In this document: piece after piece, positions 1-8,398 of the stretch
How the letters are laid out: each line of letters begins with the position of its first letter
How positions within the stretch are numbered: position 1 is the first letter of the stretch
Assembly (NCBI GenBank): GCA_910586095.1
Contig: CAJUHQ010000042.1
Span: 1 to 25,699, forward strand
Source of the DNA: an uncultured Lachnospiraceae bacterium
Lineage (GTDB): Bacteria > Bacillota > Clostridia > Lachnospirales > Lachnospiraceae
DNA length: 25,699 bases
Direction: 5' to 3'
Made by a program: the position numbers and the translations under genes
The notes under the pieces: model-generated
Database searches by the model: none
The model's input: the letters and a program-made list of their open reading frames with translations, nothing else
Told to the model about the DNA's origin: nothing

Positions 1-142
1 GCATTTTGGCGCCATACAGTCAGCGCAGCACGTGCGCAGACCTACAGCAAGGATTTGAAGATTTTCATAGTACAATTTACTTGATTCATGATAGTGCTTA
101 CATGAGTTCTTCACAATACTCTGTCATGCTATTAACATCACC

Positions 143-160
143 GTGAACAAGGTTGTTCAC
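143..160. promoter_or_regulatory. Palindromic operator candidate upstream of the LacI-family gene
   Basis: GTGAACAA-GG-TTGTTCAC is a perfect 8+8 bp inverted repeat around a central GG, about 84 bp before the regulator start codon. LacI-family proteins bind palindromes of about this size and often control themselves, so this is the most likely autoregulatory site (inference). The centre is GG rather than the common CG of LacI operators. No convincing -35/-10 pair was found around it, and no second copy was seen in front of uxaC. The rest of bases 1-243 shows no gene. Confidence 0.5.
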
Positions 161-243
161 ATGGCAAATTAAATTTATTTGTCTATGTTTGTAAGGAAGC
201 ACAAATTTTATTTGTTATCTACCTTAACGGAAGGAACATTCTT

Positions 244-1248
244 ATGACAATTTATGATGTTTCCGAGAAAGCCGGCGTATCTATAGCAACTGTATCCCGT
301 GTGCTCAATGGCTCTGATAATGTCAGCGCTCAGACACGTCAAAAAGTATTGGCAGTCATAAAGGAATGGGATTACACTCCCAACGCATTTGCAAGAGGTC
401 TCGGCTTAAACTCGATGAATACAATTGGTATTCTCTGTGCAGACTCTTCTGACTTATATCTTGCCAATGCAGTATACCATATCGAGCAGGAATTGAGGGA
501 AAACACCTACAACTGTATCTTATGTTGTACTGGCTATAAATTGGAAGACAAACGCAAATACTTGAATCTACTAGTTACAAAAAAGGTAGACAGTGTGATT
601 CTTGTCGGATCAAACTTTGTGGTTGACAAGGATTCCGATAATGATTATATACGCGAAGCAGCAAGGGAAGTTCCTATTCTTTTGCTAAATGCTGATTTTG
701 ACTGCGAAAATGTATACTGTAGTATGTGTGATGATTTCAAGTCAACCATGCAAGCTACTACTTATATTCTCGACACAGGCATAGAAGACATCCTTTATTT
801 TTATAACGCAAAATCATATTCTGCCTTGAGAAAGTTGGCTGGCTATCAAAGTGCCCTCACGCAGAGGGGGCTGCCTTTACGGATGAACTACATGCAATAT
901 TTCCCAGGTAACCACGCCAATCTGTCCGCTATTGCCGATTTTTTGTCAGATTTAGACAGCAGTATCAAATATAGGGCTGTTGTTGCGGCTGATGATAATC
1001 TCGCTATTGGTGCAATCAAATTCGCTCATAAAAAAGGACTTTGTGTTCCTGAGGATTTATCTGTCATCGGCTACAACAATTCGATTCTAAGTACTTGCTG
1101 TGAGCCAGAGCTTACCAGTGTAGACAACCGCCTCGAAACATTGTGTCATCACATTGTCAAAACATTGATTGGCATTTTAAACAACAAGGAAATGCCACAA
1201 AAGGTAATCTTTTCAGGTGAACTCATCAAAAGAGGAACCACACTATAA
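244..1248 (+). CDS. LacI-family transcriptional regulator, probable hexuronate-pathway repressor
   Basis: Cytoplasmic DNA-binding repressor of 334 residues, the usual length for the family. Residues 1-46 form the helix-turn-helix with the family signature IYDVSEKAGVSIATVSRVLN, followed by a hinge (YTPNAFARGL) and a periplasmic-binding-protein-like effector domain from about residue 60 to the end, finishing in the typical LIKRGTT. The ATG is preceded by GGAAGGA at 231-237. It lies 173 bp upstream of uxaC on the same strand, so it probably senses a uronate-derived effector and controls uxaC; the effector is inferred from context only. A palindrome at 143-160 is a likely binding site. TATAAT at 1289-1294 in the spacer could belong to a separate uxaC promoter, but no well spaced -35 box was found. 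Confidence 0.9.
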   Translation: MTIYDVSEKAGVSIATVSRVLNGSDNVSAQTRQKVLAVIKEWDYTPNAFARGLGLNSMNTIGILCADSSDLYLANAVYHIEQELRENTYNCILCCTGYKLEDKRKYLNLLVTKKVDSVILVGSNFVVDKDSDNDYIREAAREVPILLLNADFDCENVYCSMCDDFKSTMQATTYILDTGIEDILYFYNAKSYSALRKLAGYQSALTQRGLPLRMNYMQYFPGNHANLSAIADFLSDLDSSIKYRAVVAADDNLAIGAIKFAHKKGLCVPEDLSVIGYNNSILSTCCEPELTSVDNRLETLCHHIVKTLIGILNNKEMPQKVIFSGELIKRGTTL

Positions 1249-1421
1249 ATAAACTTTTTTCTTGCAATTTCAATTAATTGTACACAAGTATAATCAACCA
1301 ACATTTTAATATCAAGATCTATTGTGCACCTTAAACTGTGCATCCAAATAAAAATTTTTACAACATTACTCACGCTCCAAAAGACTTTAAGAGCTTATTA
1401 AACTATTTAGGAGGTAACATC

Positions 1422-2837
1422 ATGAAAACTTTTATGGATCAGGATTTTCTACTTCAGACAGAGACAGCGAGCACTCTTTTCCACAATTACGCCGAAAAAA
1501 CGCCCGTTCTCGACTATCACTGCCACATCAATCCAGCAGAAATTGCAACCGACCGCAAATTTGACAATATTACTCAAGTATGGCTTGGCGGCGACCATTA
1601 CAAATGGCGCTTTATGCGTTCTTGTGGCGTCGATGAAAAATTTATTACTGGAGATGCTTCAGACAAAGAAAAATTCTTTCAGTGGGCAACATGTGTGGGA
1701 AAGGCTATTGGAAATCCTCTCTATCACTGGACTCACCTCGAATTACAGCGCTACTTTGGTTATACAGGCGTCCTAAATAAGAACACAGCAGAGGAAGTAT
1801 GGAATCTGTGCAACGAGAAGTTAAAAGATGCCAACATGAGTGTGCGTGGACTAATCAAGAGTTCTAATGTATCCTTAATCTGCACTACAGATGATCCTAT
1901 CGATTCTCTTGAATACCATCAACAAATTGCCAACGATCCCACTTTTGATGTACAAGTGCTTCCTGCATGGCGTCCAGATAAAGCCATGAATATCGAAAAA
2001 CCAGATTATTTTGAGTACCTAGCTAAGCTTTCTGCGGTAAGTGGTATCACAGTTGATAGCTTTGCTAGTTTAAAAGATGCCCTGCTAAACAGACTTGAAT
2101 TCTTTGCGTCAAGGGGCTGTTCTGTATCCGATCACGCACTAGAATATGTTATGTATCAGCCTGCCACAGACGAAGAAATCGAGGCAATCTTTGCAAAGAG
2201 AAAAAATGGCTCTGCTATTACAAGACAGGAAGAACTTCAGTTTAAAACTGCATTTATGATATTTGTTGGCAAACAATACCATCGATTAAATTGGGTTATG
2301 CAGCTTCATTACGGATGTAAACGTGACAACAATACACTTCGCTATAAACAATTAGGCCCCGATACAGGTTATGACTGCATTAATAATTATGCGCCATCTG
2401 CTGAACTTGCTGACTTCTTAAACGCATTAATCTGTACAGATGAACTTCCAAAAACGATTATTTATAGCCTAAATCCCAATGACAATCAAGCAATTGGTAC
2501 TATTCTTGGCTGTTTCCAGGATTCTACTGCCTGTGCTAAAATCCAGCAGGGAAGCGCATGGTGGTTCAATGACCATAAAACTGGCATGCAAGATCAAATG
2601 ATCTCATTAGCTAATCTAGGCAATCTTTCTGGATTTGTGGGAATGCTCACCGATTCTAGAAGTTTTCTTTCCTATACCAGACATGAGTATTTCCGTCGAA
2701 TTTTATGTAATTTGATTGGAAATTGGGTAGAAAACGGCGAATTCCCAGCAGATATGGACATACTAGAAGAGATTGTAAAGGGTATTTCTTACAACAATGC
2801 TGTCAATTATTTTGGATTTGATTTAAAGACAGTATAA
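1422..2837 (+). CDS. uxaC: Glucuronate (uronate) isomerase
   Basis: Converts D-glucuronate to D-fructuronate and D-galacturonate to D-tagaturonate, the first step of hexuronate breakdown in the cytoplasm. The protein is 471 residues, normal for UxaC of the amidohydrolase superfamily. Residues 30-37 (LDYHCHIN) carry the metal-binding His-x-His pair of the barrel, and the conserved WWFNDHKTGM and DSRSFLSYTRHEYFRR blocks are present near the C terminus. An in-frame start exists 84 bp upstream, but AGGAGGT at 1409-1415, six bases before this ATG, decides the start at 1422. It follows a LacI-type regulator and is closed by a strong terminator. No other uronate genes (uxuA, uxaB, kdgK) lie in the window. 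Confidence 0.96.
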   Translation: MKTFMDQDFLLQTETASTLFHNYAEKTPVLDYHCHINPAEIATDRKFDNITQVWLGGDHYKWRFMRSCGVDEKFITGDASDKEKFFQWATCVGKAIGNPLYHWTHLELQRYFGYTGVLNKNTAEEVWNLCNEKLKDANMSVRGLIKSSNVSLICTTDDPIDSLEYHQQIANDPTFDVQVLPAWRPDKAMNIEKPDYFEYLAKLSAVSGITVDSFASLKDALLNRLEFFASRGCSVSDHALEYVMYQPATDEEIEAIFAKRKNGSAITRQEELQFKTAFMIFVGKQYHRLNWVMQLHYGCKRDNNTLRYKQLGPDTGYDCINNYAPSAELADFLNALICTDELPKTIIYSLNPNDNQAIGTILGCFQDSTACAKIQQGSAWWFNDHKTGMQDQMISLANLGNLSGFVGMLTDSRSFLSYTRHEYFRRILCNLIGNWVENGEFPADMDILEEIVKGISYNNAVNYFGFDLKTV

Positions 2838-2886
2838 CTTGCAATTGCTCAAATCATTTTATAAGAAAGTGATATATTGTGCAGAT

Positions 2887-2930
2887 ACCAAAATAAAAGA
2901 ACGACAATTTTGTCGTTCTTTTATTTTGGT
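2887..2930. terminator. Bidirectional intrinsic terminator between uxaC and the signal peptidase gene
   Basis: A perfect 21-bp inverted repeat (2887-2907 with 2910-2930, 2-base spacer) has an A-rich left arm and a T-rich right arm around the core AGAACGACAA/TTGTCGTTCT. It lies between the convergent uxaC and signal peptidase genes, so it can stop transcription from both sides. Confidence 0.9.
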
Positions 2931-2963
2931 TACAATATCATTGCCATTTATGTATAACTACCA

Positions 2964-3482
2964 CTATTTTAAGATTTTCAATTGCGGATAATATTCTAGT
3001 TCCGCTTTTCCTATAATCTCTTGCATGTCTACAAACTTATTCTTCCAGTATCTCGAATCCCATGAGTTATTGCGATTATCCCCCATCATAAAATAACAGT
3101 TTTCGGGGATGACAAATGGTCCAAAATTTTCATCAAATTCATTTTCTGTAAAATCTTTGATCTGTGTTCCATCAATATAAATTTTGCTGTCTATCCCTTC
3201 TATCGTTTCTCCAGGTAATCCCACTATTCGTTTCAAATACAAGGTCTGTCCATCATCTGGATAATAAAATGCAACAATATCACCTCTTTGCGGATTTCCA
3301 TACAAATAAGCTAGACGGTTGATAATAATTCTACTCCCTGTCATTACAGTTCCCTCCATCGATCCTGTTGGAACCTTTGCACTTGCAACGACTGTATTCT
3401 TTATAAAAAATGCTAATAATAATCCAAACAATATCACTTTAGACCAACTATAGATCTCTTTGAGAACTCTTTTTGTTTTCAT
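2964..3482 (-). CDS. lepB: Signal peptidase I
   Basis: Membrane-anchored serine protease that removes signal peptides from exported proteins (S26 family). At 172 residues it is the short Gram-positive type. One N-terminal membrane segment (about 15-35) is followed by the catalytic serine in PTGSME (Ser41) and the general-base lysine in LYLKRIVGLPG (Lys84). The family box GDNRNNSWDSRYW is near the C terminus. A longer frame starts upstream, but AAGGAG at 3490-3495 fits the ATG at 3482 and the extra 18 residues look non-native. It stands alone, convergent with uxaC. The symbol could equally be sipS. Confidence 0.93.
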   Translation of the reverse strand: MKTKRVLKEIYSWSKVILFGLLLAFFIKNTVVASAKVPTGSMEGTVMTGSRIIINRLAYLYGNPQRGDIVAFYYPDDGQTLYLKRIVGLPGETIEGIDSKIYIDGTQIKDFTENEFDENFGPFVIPENCYFMMGDNRNNSWDSRYWKNKFVDMQEIIGKAELEYYPQLKILK

Positions 3483-3816
3483 CTCTATACTCCTTCTTGC
3501 CCTCAATACAAAAAGTCGGCAACCTACGCAACTCAATCAAAAAACGTACTACTACTTTGACACGCTATAAATAAAGCTCTATATTCACAAATTCATCATA
3601 CAATAGGATACTTTAAAATGCAAATAAATTTTTTATGGATTCATAACAGTTCATCTATCTTGATTCTTCCTTACTATACTTCATCTTTATTAAAATGAAA
3701 GTTTGATTAAAAATTTAGTAATGCAACTTCTGTTTTCTATGCAAATTGGGTCAGATATCCAACTTCGGGGCTGTTGGCAACATAGACGATTTAAAAATGA
3801 CATGAAGGATTAATAT
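3483..3816. other. AT-rich spacer upstream of the signal peptidase gene
   Basis: About 330 bases with no credible gene on either strand. It should hold the promoter of the minus-strand signal peptidase gene, but no box pair with good spacing was found. A weak 5-bp hairpin (CCAAC/GTTGG, 3759-3777) is the only other structure seen. Confidence 0.4.
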
Positions 3817-3843
3817 AAAAAAGTCTGCACAGCAGACTTTTTT
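3817..3843 (-). terminator. Intrinsic terminator after ung
   Basis: A 12-bp stem AAAAAAGTCTGC / GCAGACTTTTTT with loop ACA gives a hairpin plus U-run on the minus strand, 48 bp beyond the ung stop. The same 12-bp stem recurs at 5517-5543 between hisH and hisF. Confidence 0.85.
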
Positions 3844-3890
3844 TACACAGTAGATTTGAGATGTCACAAAGCAACAATATAAAAATTGCT

Positions 3891-4568
3891 TTATATATTC
3901 TCAATTTGCCAATCTACTGGCTCTATTCCATTACTCTCTAAAAACGCATTGGCCTGGCTAAAGTGCTTGCATCCAAAGAAGCCATTGTTAGCGGAAAGTG
4001 GACTTGGATGTGCTGCTTTTAGAATCAAATGTTTAGGATTTGTGAGCATAGATGCCTTTTTCTGTGCTGGTTTTCCCCACAGTAAATATACAATCGGTCT
4101 ATCCTGCGCATTGACTGCCTGAATCACAGCATCTGTAAACTGTTCCCATCCATGACCCTGATGCGAATTGGGTTGATGTGCACGCACTGTCAAAACAGTA
4201 TTGAGCAGGAGAACTCCCTGATCTGCCCATTTTTTTAAATACCCATTATTCGGTATGTAACACCCTATATCATTATGTAGTTCTTTGTAAATATTTTGCA
4301 GTGATGGAGGTAGTTTGGGCTGGTTGGGTAACACTGAAAAACTAAGTCCATGTGCCTGATTAACATTGTGATATGGGTCTTGCCCTAATAAAAGTACCTT
4401 TACCTTGCTAAGCGGTGTAAAATGAAATGCATTGAAAATATCATCTGCGGGCGGAAATACAGTTGTACTACTATACTCCTCTTTTACAAACGCAAATAGT
4501 TCCTTGTAGTACGTTTTCTTGAACTCATCATTAATTGAATCCAACCAATCATTTGTTATCATTGCCAT
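3891..4568 (-). CDS. ung: Uracil-DNA glycosylase, family 1
   Basis: Removes uracil from DNA to start base-excision repair. The 225-residue length is typical of family 1. The water-activating loop GQDPYH is at residues 62-67 (catalytic Asp64) and the DNA-intercalating HPSPLS box at 187-192 (His187), the same numbering as the E. coli enzyme. LLLNTVLTVR is also present. A longer frame extends 33 codons upstream; AAGGGG 10 bases before the ATG at 4568 supports the shorter start. It lies 140 bp downstream of hisF on the same strand, so it may be the last gene of the cheV-hisF transcription unit or have its own promoter. A good terminator follows at 3817-3843. Confidence 0.96.
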   Translation of the reverse strand: MAMITNDWLDSINDEFKKTYYKELFAFVKEEYSSTTVFPPADDIFNAFHFTPLSKVKVLLLGQDPYHNVNQAHGLSFSVLPNQPKLPPSLQNIYKELHNDIGCYIPNNGYLKKWADQGVLLLNTVLTVRAHQPNSHQGHGWEQFTDAVIQAVNAQDRPIVYLLWGKPAQKKASMLTNPKHLILKAAHPSPLSANNGFFGCKHFSQANAFLESNGIEPVDWQIENI

Positions 4569-4708
4569 ACTTTTTTTACCCCTTTCTTTTCCTCGATGTG
4601 CATCTAAAGTACTATGCCACTCATTTTCAATCAAATAAATGATACGCATACTTACTCTCATACTCATCCTGTACTATATATAAACCAGATACTGCACAAA
4701 TCTTCCAC

Positions 4709-5470
4709 TTACAAGCGCACAGAGATTCCTTTGTGATTAAGATACTTTTTAACCTCCGCAATCTCTAACTCCTTAAAGTGAAACAAAGATGCTGCTAGTG
4801 CCGCATCGGCTTTTCCCTCAGTAAAGGCATCATAAAAATGTTCTACTTTTCCTGCACCTCCTGATGCAATAACAGGTATTGATACATTTTCGGCAACGGT
4901 CCTTGTAAGCTCTAAATCATATCCATTTTTTGTTCCATCACAATCCATGCTTGTGAGAAGAATCTCTCCTGCTCCGAGCTCATTGGCCTTTATCGCCCAC
5001 TCTACAGCATCAATACCCATATCTATACGACCACCGTTTTTATAGATATTCCAACCACTTTCATCTGCTCTGCGCTTTGCATCAATTGCCACAACAACAC
5101 ACTGGCTCCCAAATTTGTCTGCTGCCTCACGAATCAGATCTGGATTCATAATTGCTGCACTATTGACTGCCACCTTGTCAGCACCTTCTCGCAAAATTGC
5201 CTTGAAGTCCTCCACTGTGCGAATCCCTCCGCCTACAGTAAATGGAATAAACACCTTTTTAGCAACTCTACGCACCATCTCAACCTTTGTTGCTCGATTA
5301 TCTGACGAAGCAGTAATATCTAAAAAGACTAGCTCATCTGCTCCTGCTTTGTCGTAGGCCTCTGCCACCGAAACAGGATCACCCGCATCAATAAGATTTA
5401 CAAAATTTATACCCTTTACCACACGCCCGTTATTTACATCCAAACATGGAATAATCCTTTTTGTAATCAT
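4709..5470 (-). CDS. hisF: Imidazole glycerol phosphate synthase, cyclase subunit HisF
   Basis: Forms the heterodimer with HisH. HisF uses ammonia made by HisH to convert PRFAR into imidazole glycerol phosphate and AICAR, step five of histidine synthesis and a link to purines. The protein has the normal 253 residues of this (beta/alpha)8 barrel. Both catalytic aspartates are at their canonical numbers, Asp11 (IIPCLD) and Asp130 (VVVAID), and the phosphate-binding blocks FTVGGGIRT and VIASGGAG are intact. The ATG at 5470 is preceded by GGGGGGAG almost touching the start codon; that G-run is the edge of an intergenic repeat (5476-5628) which separates hisF from hisH by 179 bp. No other his genes are in the window. 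Confidence 0.97.
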   Translation of the reverse strand: MITKRIIPCLDVNNGRVVKGINFVNLIDAGDPVSVAEAYDKAGADELVFLDITASSDNRATKVEMVRRVAKKVFIPFTVGGGIRTVEDFKAILREGADKVAVNSAAIMNPDLIREAADKFGSQCVVVAIDAKRRADESGWNIYKNGGRIDMGIDAVEWAIKANELGAGEILLTSMDCDGTKNGYDLELTRTVAENVSIPVIASGGAGKVEHFYDAFTEGKADAALAASLFHFKELEIAEVKKYLNHKGISVRL

Positions 5471-5475
5471 ACTCC

Positions 5476-5510
5476 CCCCATGTCGCAGCTTTGCTGCGAC
5501 TCCAATCCTC
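5476..5510 (-). repeat. Small-hairpin repeat module next to the hisF start
   Basis: The hairpin GTCGCAGC-TTT-GCTGCGAC (5482-5500) sits in the frame CCCCCATG...TCCAATCCTC. The same frame with a different but still paired hairpin occurs at 13739-13753, 16581-16595, 16664-16679 and about 16789-16806. On the minus strand the module ends in CATGGGGGGAG, which runs into the hisF ATG and supplies its only purine-rich ribosome-site sequence. Confidence 0.75.
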
Positions 5511-5512
5511 GG

Positions 5513-5547
5513 TGTGAAAAAAGTCTGCTATGCAGACTTTTTTCACA
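5513..5547 (-). terminator. Terminator-like hairpin inside the hisH-hisF spacer
   Basis: A 16-bp stem (5513-5528 with 5532-5547, loop TAT) contains AAAAAAGTCTGC/GCAGACTTTTTT, the same 12-bp core as the ung terminator. On the minus strand GTCTGC-ATA-GCAGAC is followed by six T. It could terminate or attenuate transcription before hisF, or be a mobile copy of a terminator caught in the repeat. Confidence 0.6.
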
Positions 5548-5628
5548 ATGTGAGACTTAGAGTTTCTCTACAAACAGCCTTTGCTGTGAACAGAAACTGC
5601 CACAGGCAGTTAGAAACTCTTCTCACAT
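5548..5628 (-). repeat. Structured intergenic repeat, three-way-junction copy (hisH-hisF)
   Basis: Nested inverted repeats: ATGTGAGA/TCTCACAT (5548-5555 with 5621-5628), then AGAGTTTCT/AGAAACTCT (5559-5567 with 5612-5620), enclosing hairpins ACAGC/GCTGT (5574-5578, 5583-5587) and AACTGCC-ACA-GGCAGTT (5595-5611). Related copies at 18246-18303, 18311-18373, 19368-19404 and 22767-22829 keep the fold with different stem sequence. It lies within the presumed his transcript in the sense direction. Confidence 0.8.
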
Positions 5629-5649
5629 TAATTTTTTATCCTCAAGAGG

Positions 5650-6255
5650 CTAAACTGCTATAAAATTCCTCAATATCTGAAGCCCAACTTCTGAACTTTT
5701 TTCTGGATGAAACTGGCATGCAAATACATTTCCACACTCCACAGAAGCATGAATATATGTCGCATACTCTGTCGTGGCAGTAACAATAGTTTCTTCCTTT
5801 GCCTGCAAGTAATAAGAATGAACAAAATATACATATGCATCCTCGTGGATACCCGCAAATAGTCGGCCCTGATGCGGAAATTGTAATGTGTTCCAACCAA
5901 TCTGAGGAACCTTTACCCCACGATCTTTCGGTATCTCAACAATTTTTCCTTTTAAGATTCCAAGCCCCTCCACACCAGGCGACTCCTCACTCGATTCAAA
6001 GAGAAGTTGAAGTCCTAAACAAATCCCAAGAAACGGTGTGTTTTTTGCCACAATTTCCTTAATTGTCTCCACAAGGCCATATTCCCTAAGCCTTGCCATC
6101 GCATCACCAAATGCCCCAACACCTGGAAAAATCACCTTATCGGCATGCAACAATACCTCTTTGTCCCGTGTGACAACAGACGGTTCATTTAGAAACAACA
6201 GTGCCTTTTCTACACTTTTTACATTTCCAGCATCATAATCAATAACAGCTATCAT
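5650..6255 (-). CDS. hisH: Imidazole glycerol phosphate synthase, glutamine amidotransferase subunit HisH
   Basis: Class I glutamine amidotransferase that hydrolyses glutamine and passes ammonia to HisF. Its 201 residues are the normal length. The triad is visible: nucleophile Cys79 in FLGICLGLQLL, and His183 and Glu185 in QFHPEKSS. The oxyanion strand PGVGAFG is at 44-50. The ATG at 6255 follows AGGA on the minus strand. It begins 25 bp after the stop of the large acidic membrane protein, so it probably shares that transcript; a structured repeat then separates it from hisF, an unusual gap for two subunits of one enzyme. Confidence 0.96.
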   Translation of the reverse strand: MIAVIDYDAGNVKSVEKALLFLNEPSVVTRDKEVLLHADKVIFPGVGAFGDAMARLREYGLVETIKEIVAKNTPFLGICLGLQLLFESSEESPGVEGLGILKGKIVEIPKDRGVKVPQIGWNTLQFPHQGRLFAGIHEDAYVYFVHSYYLQAKEETIVTATTEYATYIHASVECGNVFACQFHPEKSSEVGLQILRNFIAV

Positions 6256-6280
6256 ATGTATCCTGCCTTTCTAAACAAAT

Positions 6281-8377
6281 TTACTGATTGTCTATAATAT
6301 CACTCAAGGCTATGGTATAAGATAGAGGATCTTCATTTGCAATCAACTCTCTTGCTGCTGCTTCATCCAAACCATATTTAACAGATAGTACATTGAGTAT
6401 TTCTGTCTTAATGGCATCTACCTCTGCTTCCACTCCATACATTTGTGCATCAGCATTGATGTAATCATATGTCGTAATTCCCTGAAGCAATGCATCTAGC
6501 GCTTCTATTTCACGCCCCATCTTTAGATATGCCTGATATGAATCATATCTGCGTTGCATCTTTAAGATAACTTCACTCTTTGCCTGAATCAATCCATCTG
6601 ATTCACTTGTATCTAAATTCATGCCATACGTCGCTTGATACACGGTCTTATAATCCTGACTAGAATATGCATTTCTAGCAGACTGCAAATATCCCTGAGC
6701 CGATAGAATGTTGGCCGAAAGAATAATCGCACCACCTACAGAAATTCCAAACACTGTCACCGCCGCTGTCTTTTTGGGTGAAACTCGTATCACGTTTTTT
6801 GGTGCTTCTGCCTCGCGCTTTGCTTTTTTGGCCGCCGCCTTTTTCGCTCTTTCTTCTTTCTTTTCCTTGCTCTTTTTCTGAGCTTCCTCTGCTTTTGCTT
6901 TCTTCTCTACTTCTTTAGCTTCTGCTTTTGCCTTCTTCTCTTCTGCTTTTGCAAGTTTCTCCTGTTCCTTTTTGGTCAGATTCTCTTGCTTTTTCGCCTT
7001 CTTTGCCTCTCGCTCCGCAGCAAGTTCTTCCTCTGTGGGTTCTGGCACTAAATCCTCTGTGAGCATATTAAAGAATTTTGCCAATTTCCCTGGCTTTTTG
7101 GCAACGAGTTCATCCTGCTCTTCTTCTGTTTCCTGTGTCTTCTTGCTTTTTTTCGGCTTCTCCTTCTTTTTCTTCTCGTTGCTTTTTACATGTTCTGTCG
7201 GTTGCGGCTCTGGATTTAAGGCAGATGCTGGAGGCACTGGCAATGGGACTCCATCATCCTCTTCTTCATCTAACAAATGTGAGTGCCCTGCATTGACTGA
7301 TGCTGCCTCGTCATCTGCCATCTGATGCAATAAACTCATCATATCATCCTCGATGGGCTCATTGTTATCTGATTTTTTTAGCATATCATTGATCTCTGCA
7401 AGTTCTGCATCGTTGTCAAGCATACTTAAGACATCCTCGAGGCTGTCATCATCTTCATCCGGCAAAATATTCTCTGCGCTCATACCATCGAGCATCCCTA
7501 AATCATCCTCTATAGTAGCGCCTTGAATCGTATTGTTCTCGCTTTCCTCTTGCGTCTGAGCCTCTAATCCTAACTCATCCTCTTTCAATTCATTCGCCAT
7601 CTGAAGCTCAGTTTCTGACTGGATTGCTTCTCCCAACTCCTCTATATTCATTTCATCTGGTATATCAGCCATTTCCATATCTCCCCTATCTTCTTTTGAC
7701 ATTGAATCTGTCATAGACTCTTTCAGAATATCCAACTCTTCCTGTTCCTGTTGTGTGAAGGTGTCTTCATTTTGGACGCCAACGTCTTTTGATATTTCTT
7801 CATCTAACATTTGTGTACTTTCAACTTGTAAGTCCTCATACTCTGCGGATAGGGGATCGCTCTCAAAGTTATCTTCCTCTTGTGCTGTTCTATCTATATC
7901 CTGGTCAGATACGGTGTCTAGTTGGTCTGCTAGACTCTGATCGATTTCTTGATTCAAATCTATTTCCAAATCATCTAATGTAGATTCGTTTGAGATCTCT
8001 GTGAAATGTTCTGCTTGTAACAATTCCTCAGGCAGTTGCGTATCTTCCAAATCAAATGAATCAAAATTCATATCAGGGAGCTCGAGATCTGCAATATTGG
8101 AAATTTCATCCAACTCAAGAACCTCATCAGGTATTAGTGTCTCCTCTGACACTAGCTCCATTTTGTCAGCCTCTACTGTATGAGTCAACGCATCACTCTC
8201 TATCGGTATAATAACCTCTTCTATATGTTCATTGTCAGATAATTCTTTTGTCTCTTTCTCCTCTAACATAGCTTCTTCATCTGTATCATCACTATGTACT
8301 TTTTTGGTGGACTCAACTTCTTTTGGCTCTGTCAAAGCTTTTAGCAAATTATCCAAGTAATTTTCTTCTTCACTCAT
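6281..8377 (-). CDS. Large acidic/lysine-rich single-pass membrane protein, function unknown
   Basis: A 698-residue protein of a kind I cannot name. Residues 1-370 are very rich in Glu and Asp and probably unstructured; about 395-530 is a Lys/Glu/Ala block (KAKAEEKKAKAEAK-like) likely to form a charged coiled coil; one membrane segment lies at about 537-558 (TAAVTVFGISVGGAIILSAN); the C-terminal 140 residues are helical, with a TPR-like feel around SARNAYSSQDYKTVYQATYG. Positive charge just before the membrane segment suggests the long acidic part is cytoplasmic and the C terminus outside (inference). GGAGGG six bases before the ATG supports the start. It is 21 bp after the sirtuin-like gene and 25 bp before hisH, clearly within one cluster. 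A scaffold or envelope-stress role is possible but unsupported. Confidence 0.85.
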   Translation of the reverse strand: MSEEENYLDNLLKALTEPKEVESTKKVHSDDTDEEAMLEEKETKELSDNEHIEEVIIPIESDALTHTVEADKMELVSEETLIPDEVLELDEISNIADLELPDMNFDSFDLEDTQLPEELLQAEHFTEISNESTLDDLEIDLNQEIDQSLADQLDTVSDQDIDRTAQEEDNFESDPLSAEYEDLQVESTQMLDEEISKDVGVQNEDTFTQQEQEELDILKESMTDSMSKEDRGDMEMADIPDEMNIEELGEAIQSETELQMANELKEDELGLEAQTQEESENNTIQGATIEDDLGMLDGMSAENILPDEDDDSLEDVLSMLDNDAELAEINDMLKKSDNNEPIEDDMMSLLHQMADDEAASVNAGHSHLLDEEEDDGVPLPVPPASALNPEPQPTEHVKSNEKKKKEKPKKSKKTQETEEEQDELVAKKPGKLAKFFNMLTEDLVPEPTEEELAAEREAKKAKKQENLTKKEQEKLAKAEEKKAKAEAKEVEKKAKAEEAQKKSKEKKEERAKKAAAKKAKREAEAPKNVIRVSPKKTAAVTVFGISVGGAIILSANILSAQGYLQSARNAYSSQDYKTVYQATYGMNLDTSESDGLIQAKSEVILKMQRRYDSYQAYLKMGREIEALDALLQGITTYDYINADAQMYGVEAEVDAIKTEILNVLSVKYGLDEAAARELIANEDPLSYTIALSDIIDNQ

Positions 8378-8398
8378 GATAATCCCTCCGTCCTTTTA

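Noticed and set aside
6972..7325. Plus-strand frames rich in Ser and Phe
   Set aside because: They are the antisense of the Glu/Lys-rich part of the membrane protein gene, which commonly leaves opposite frames open.
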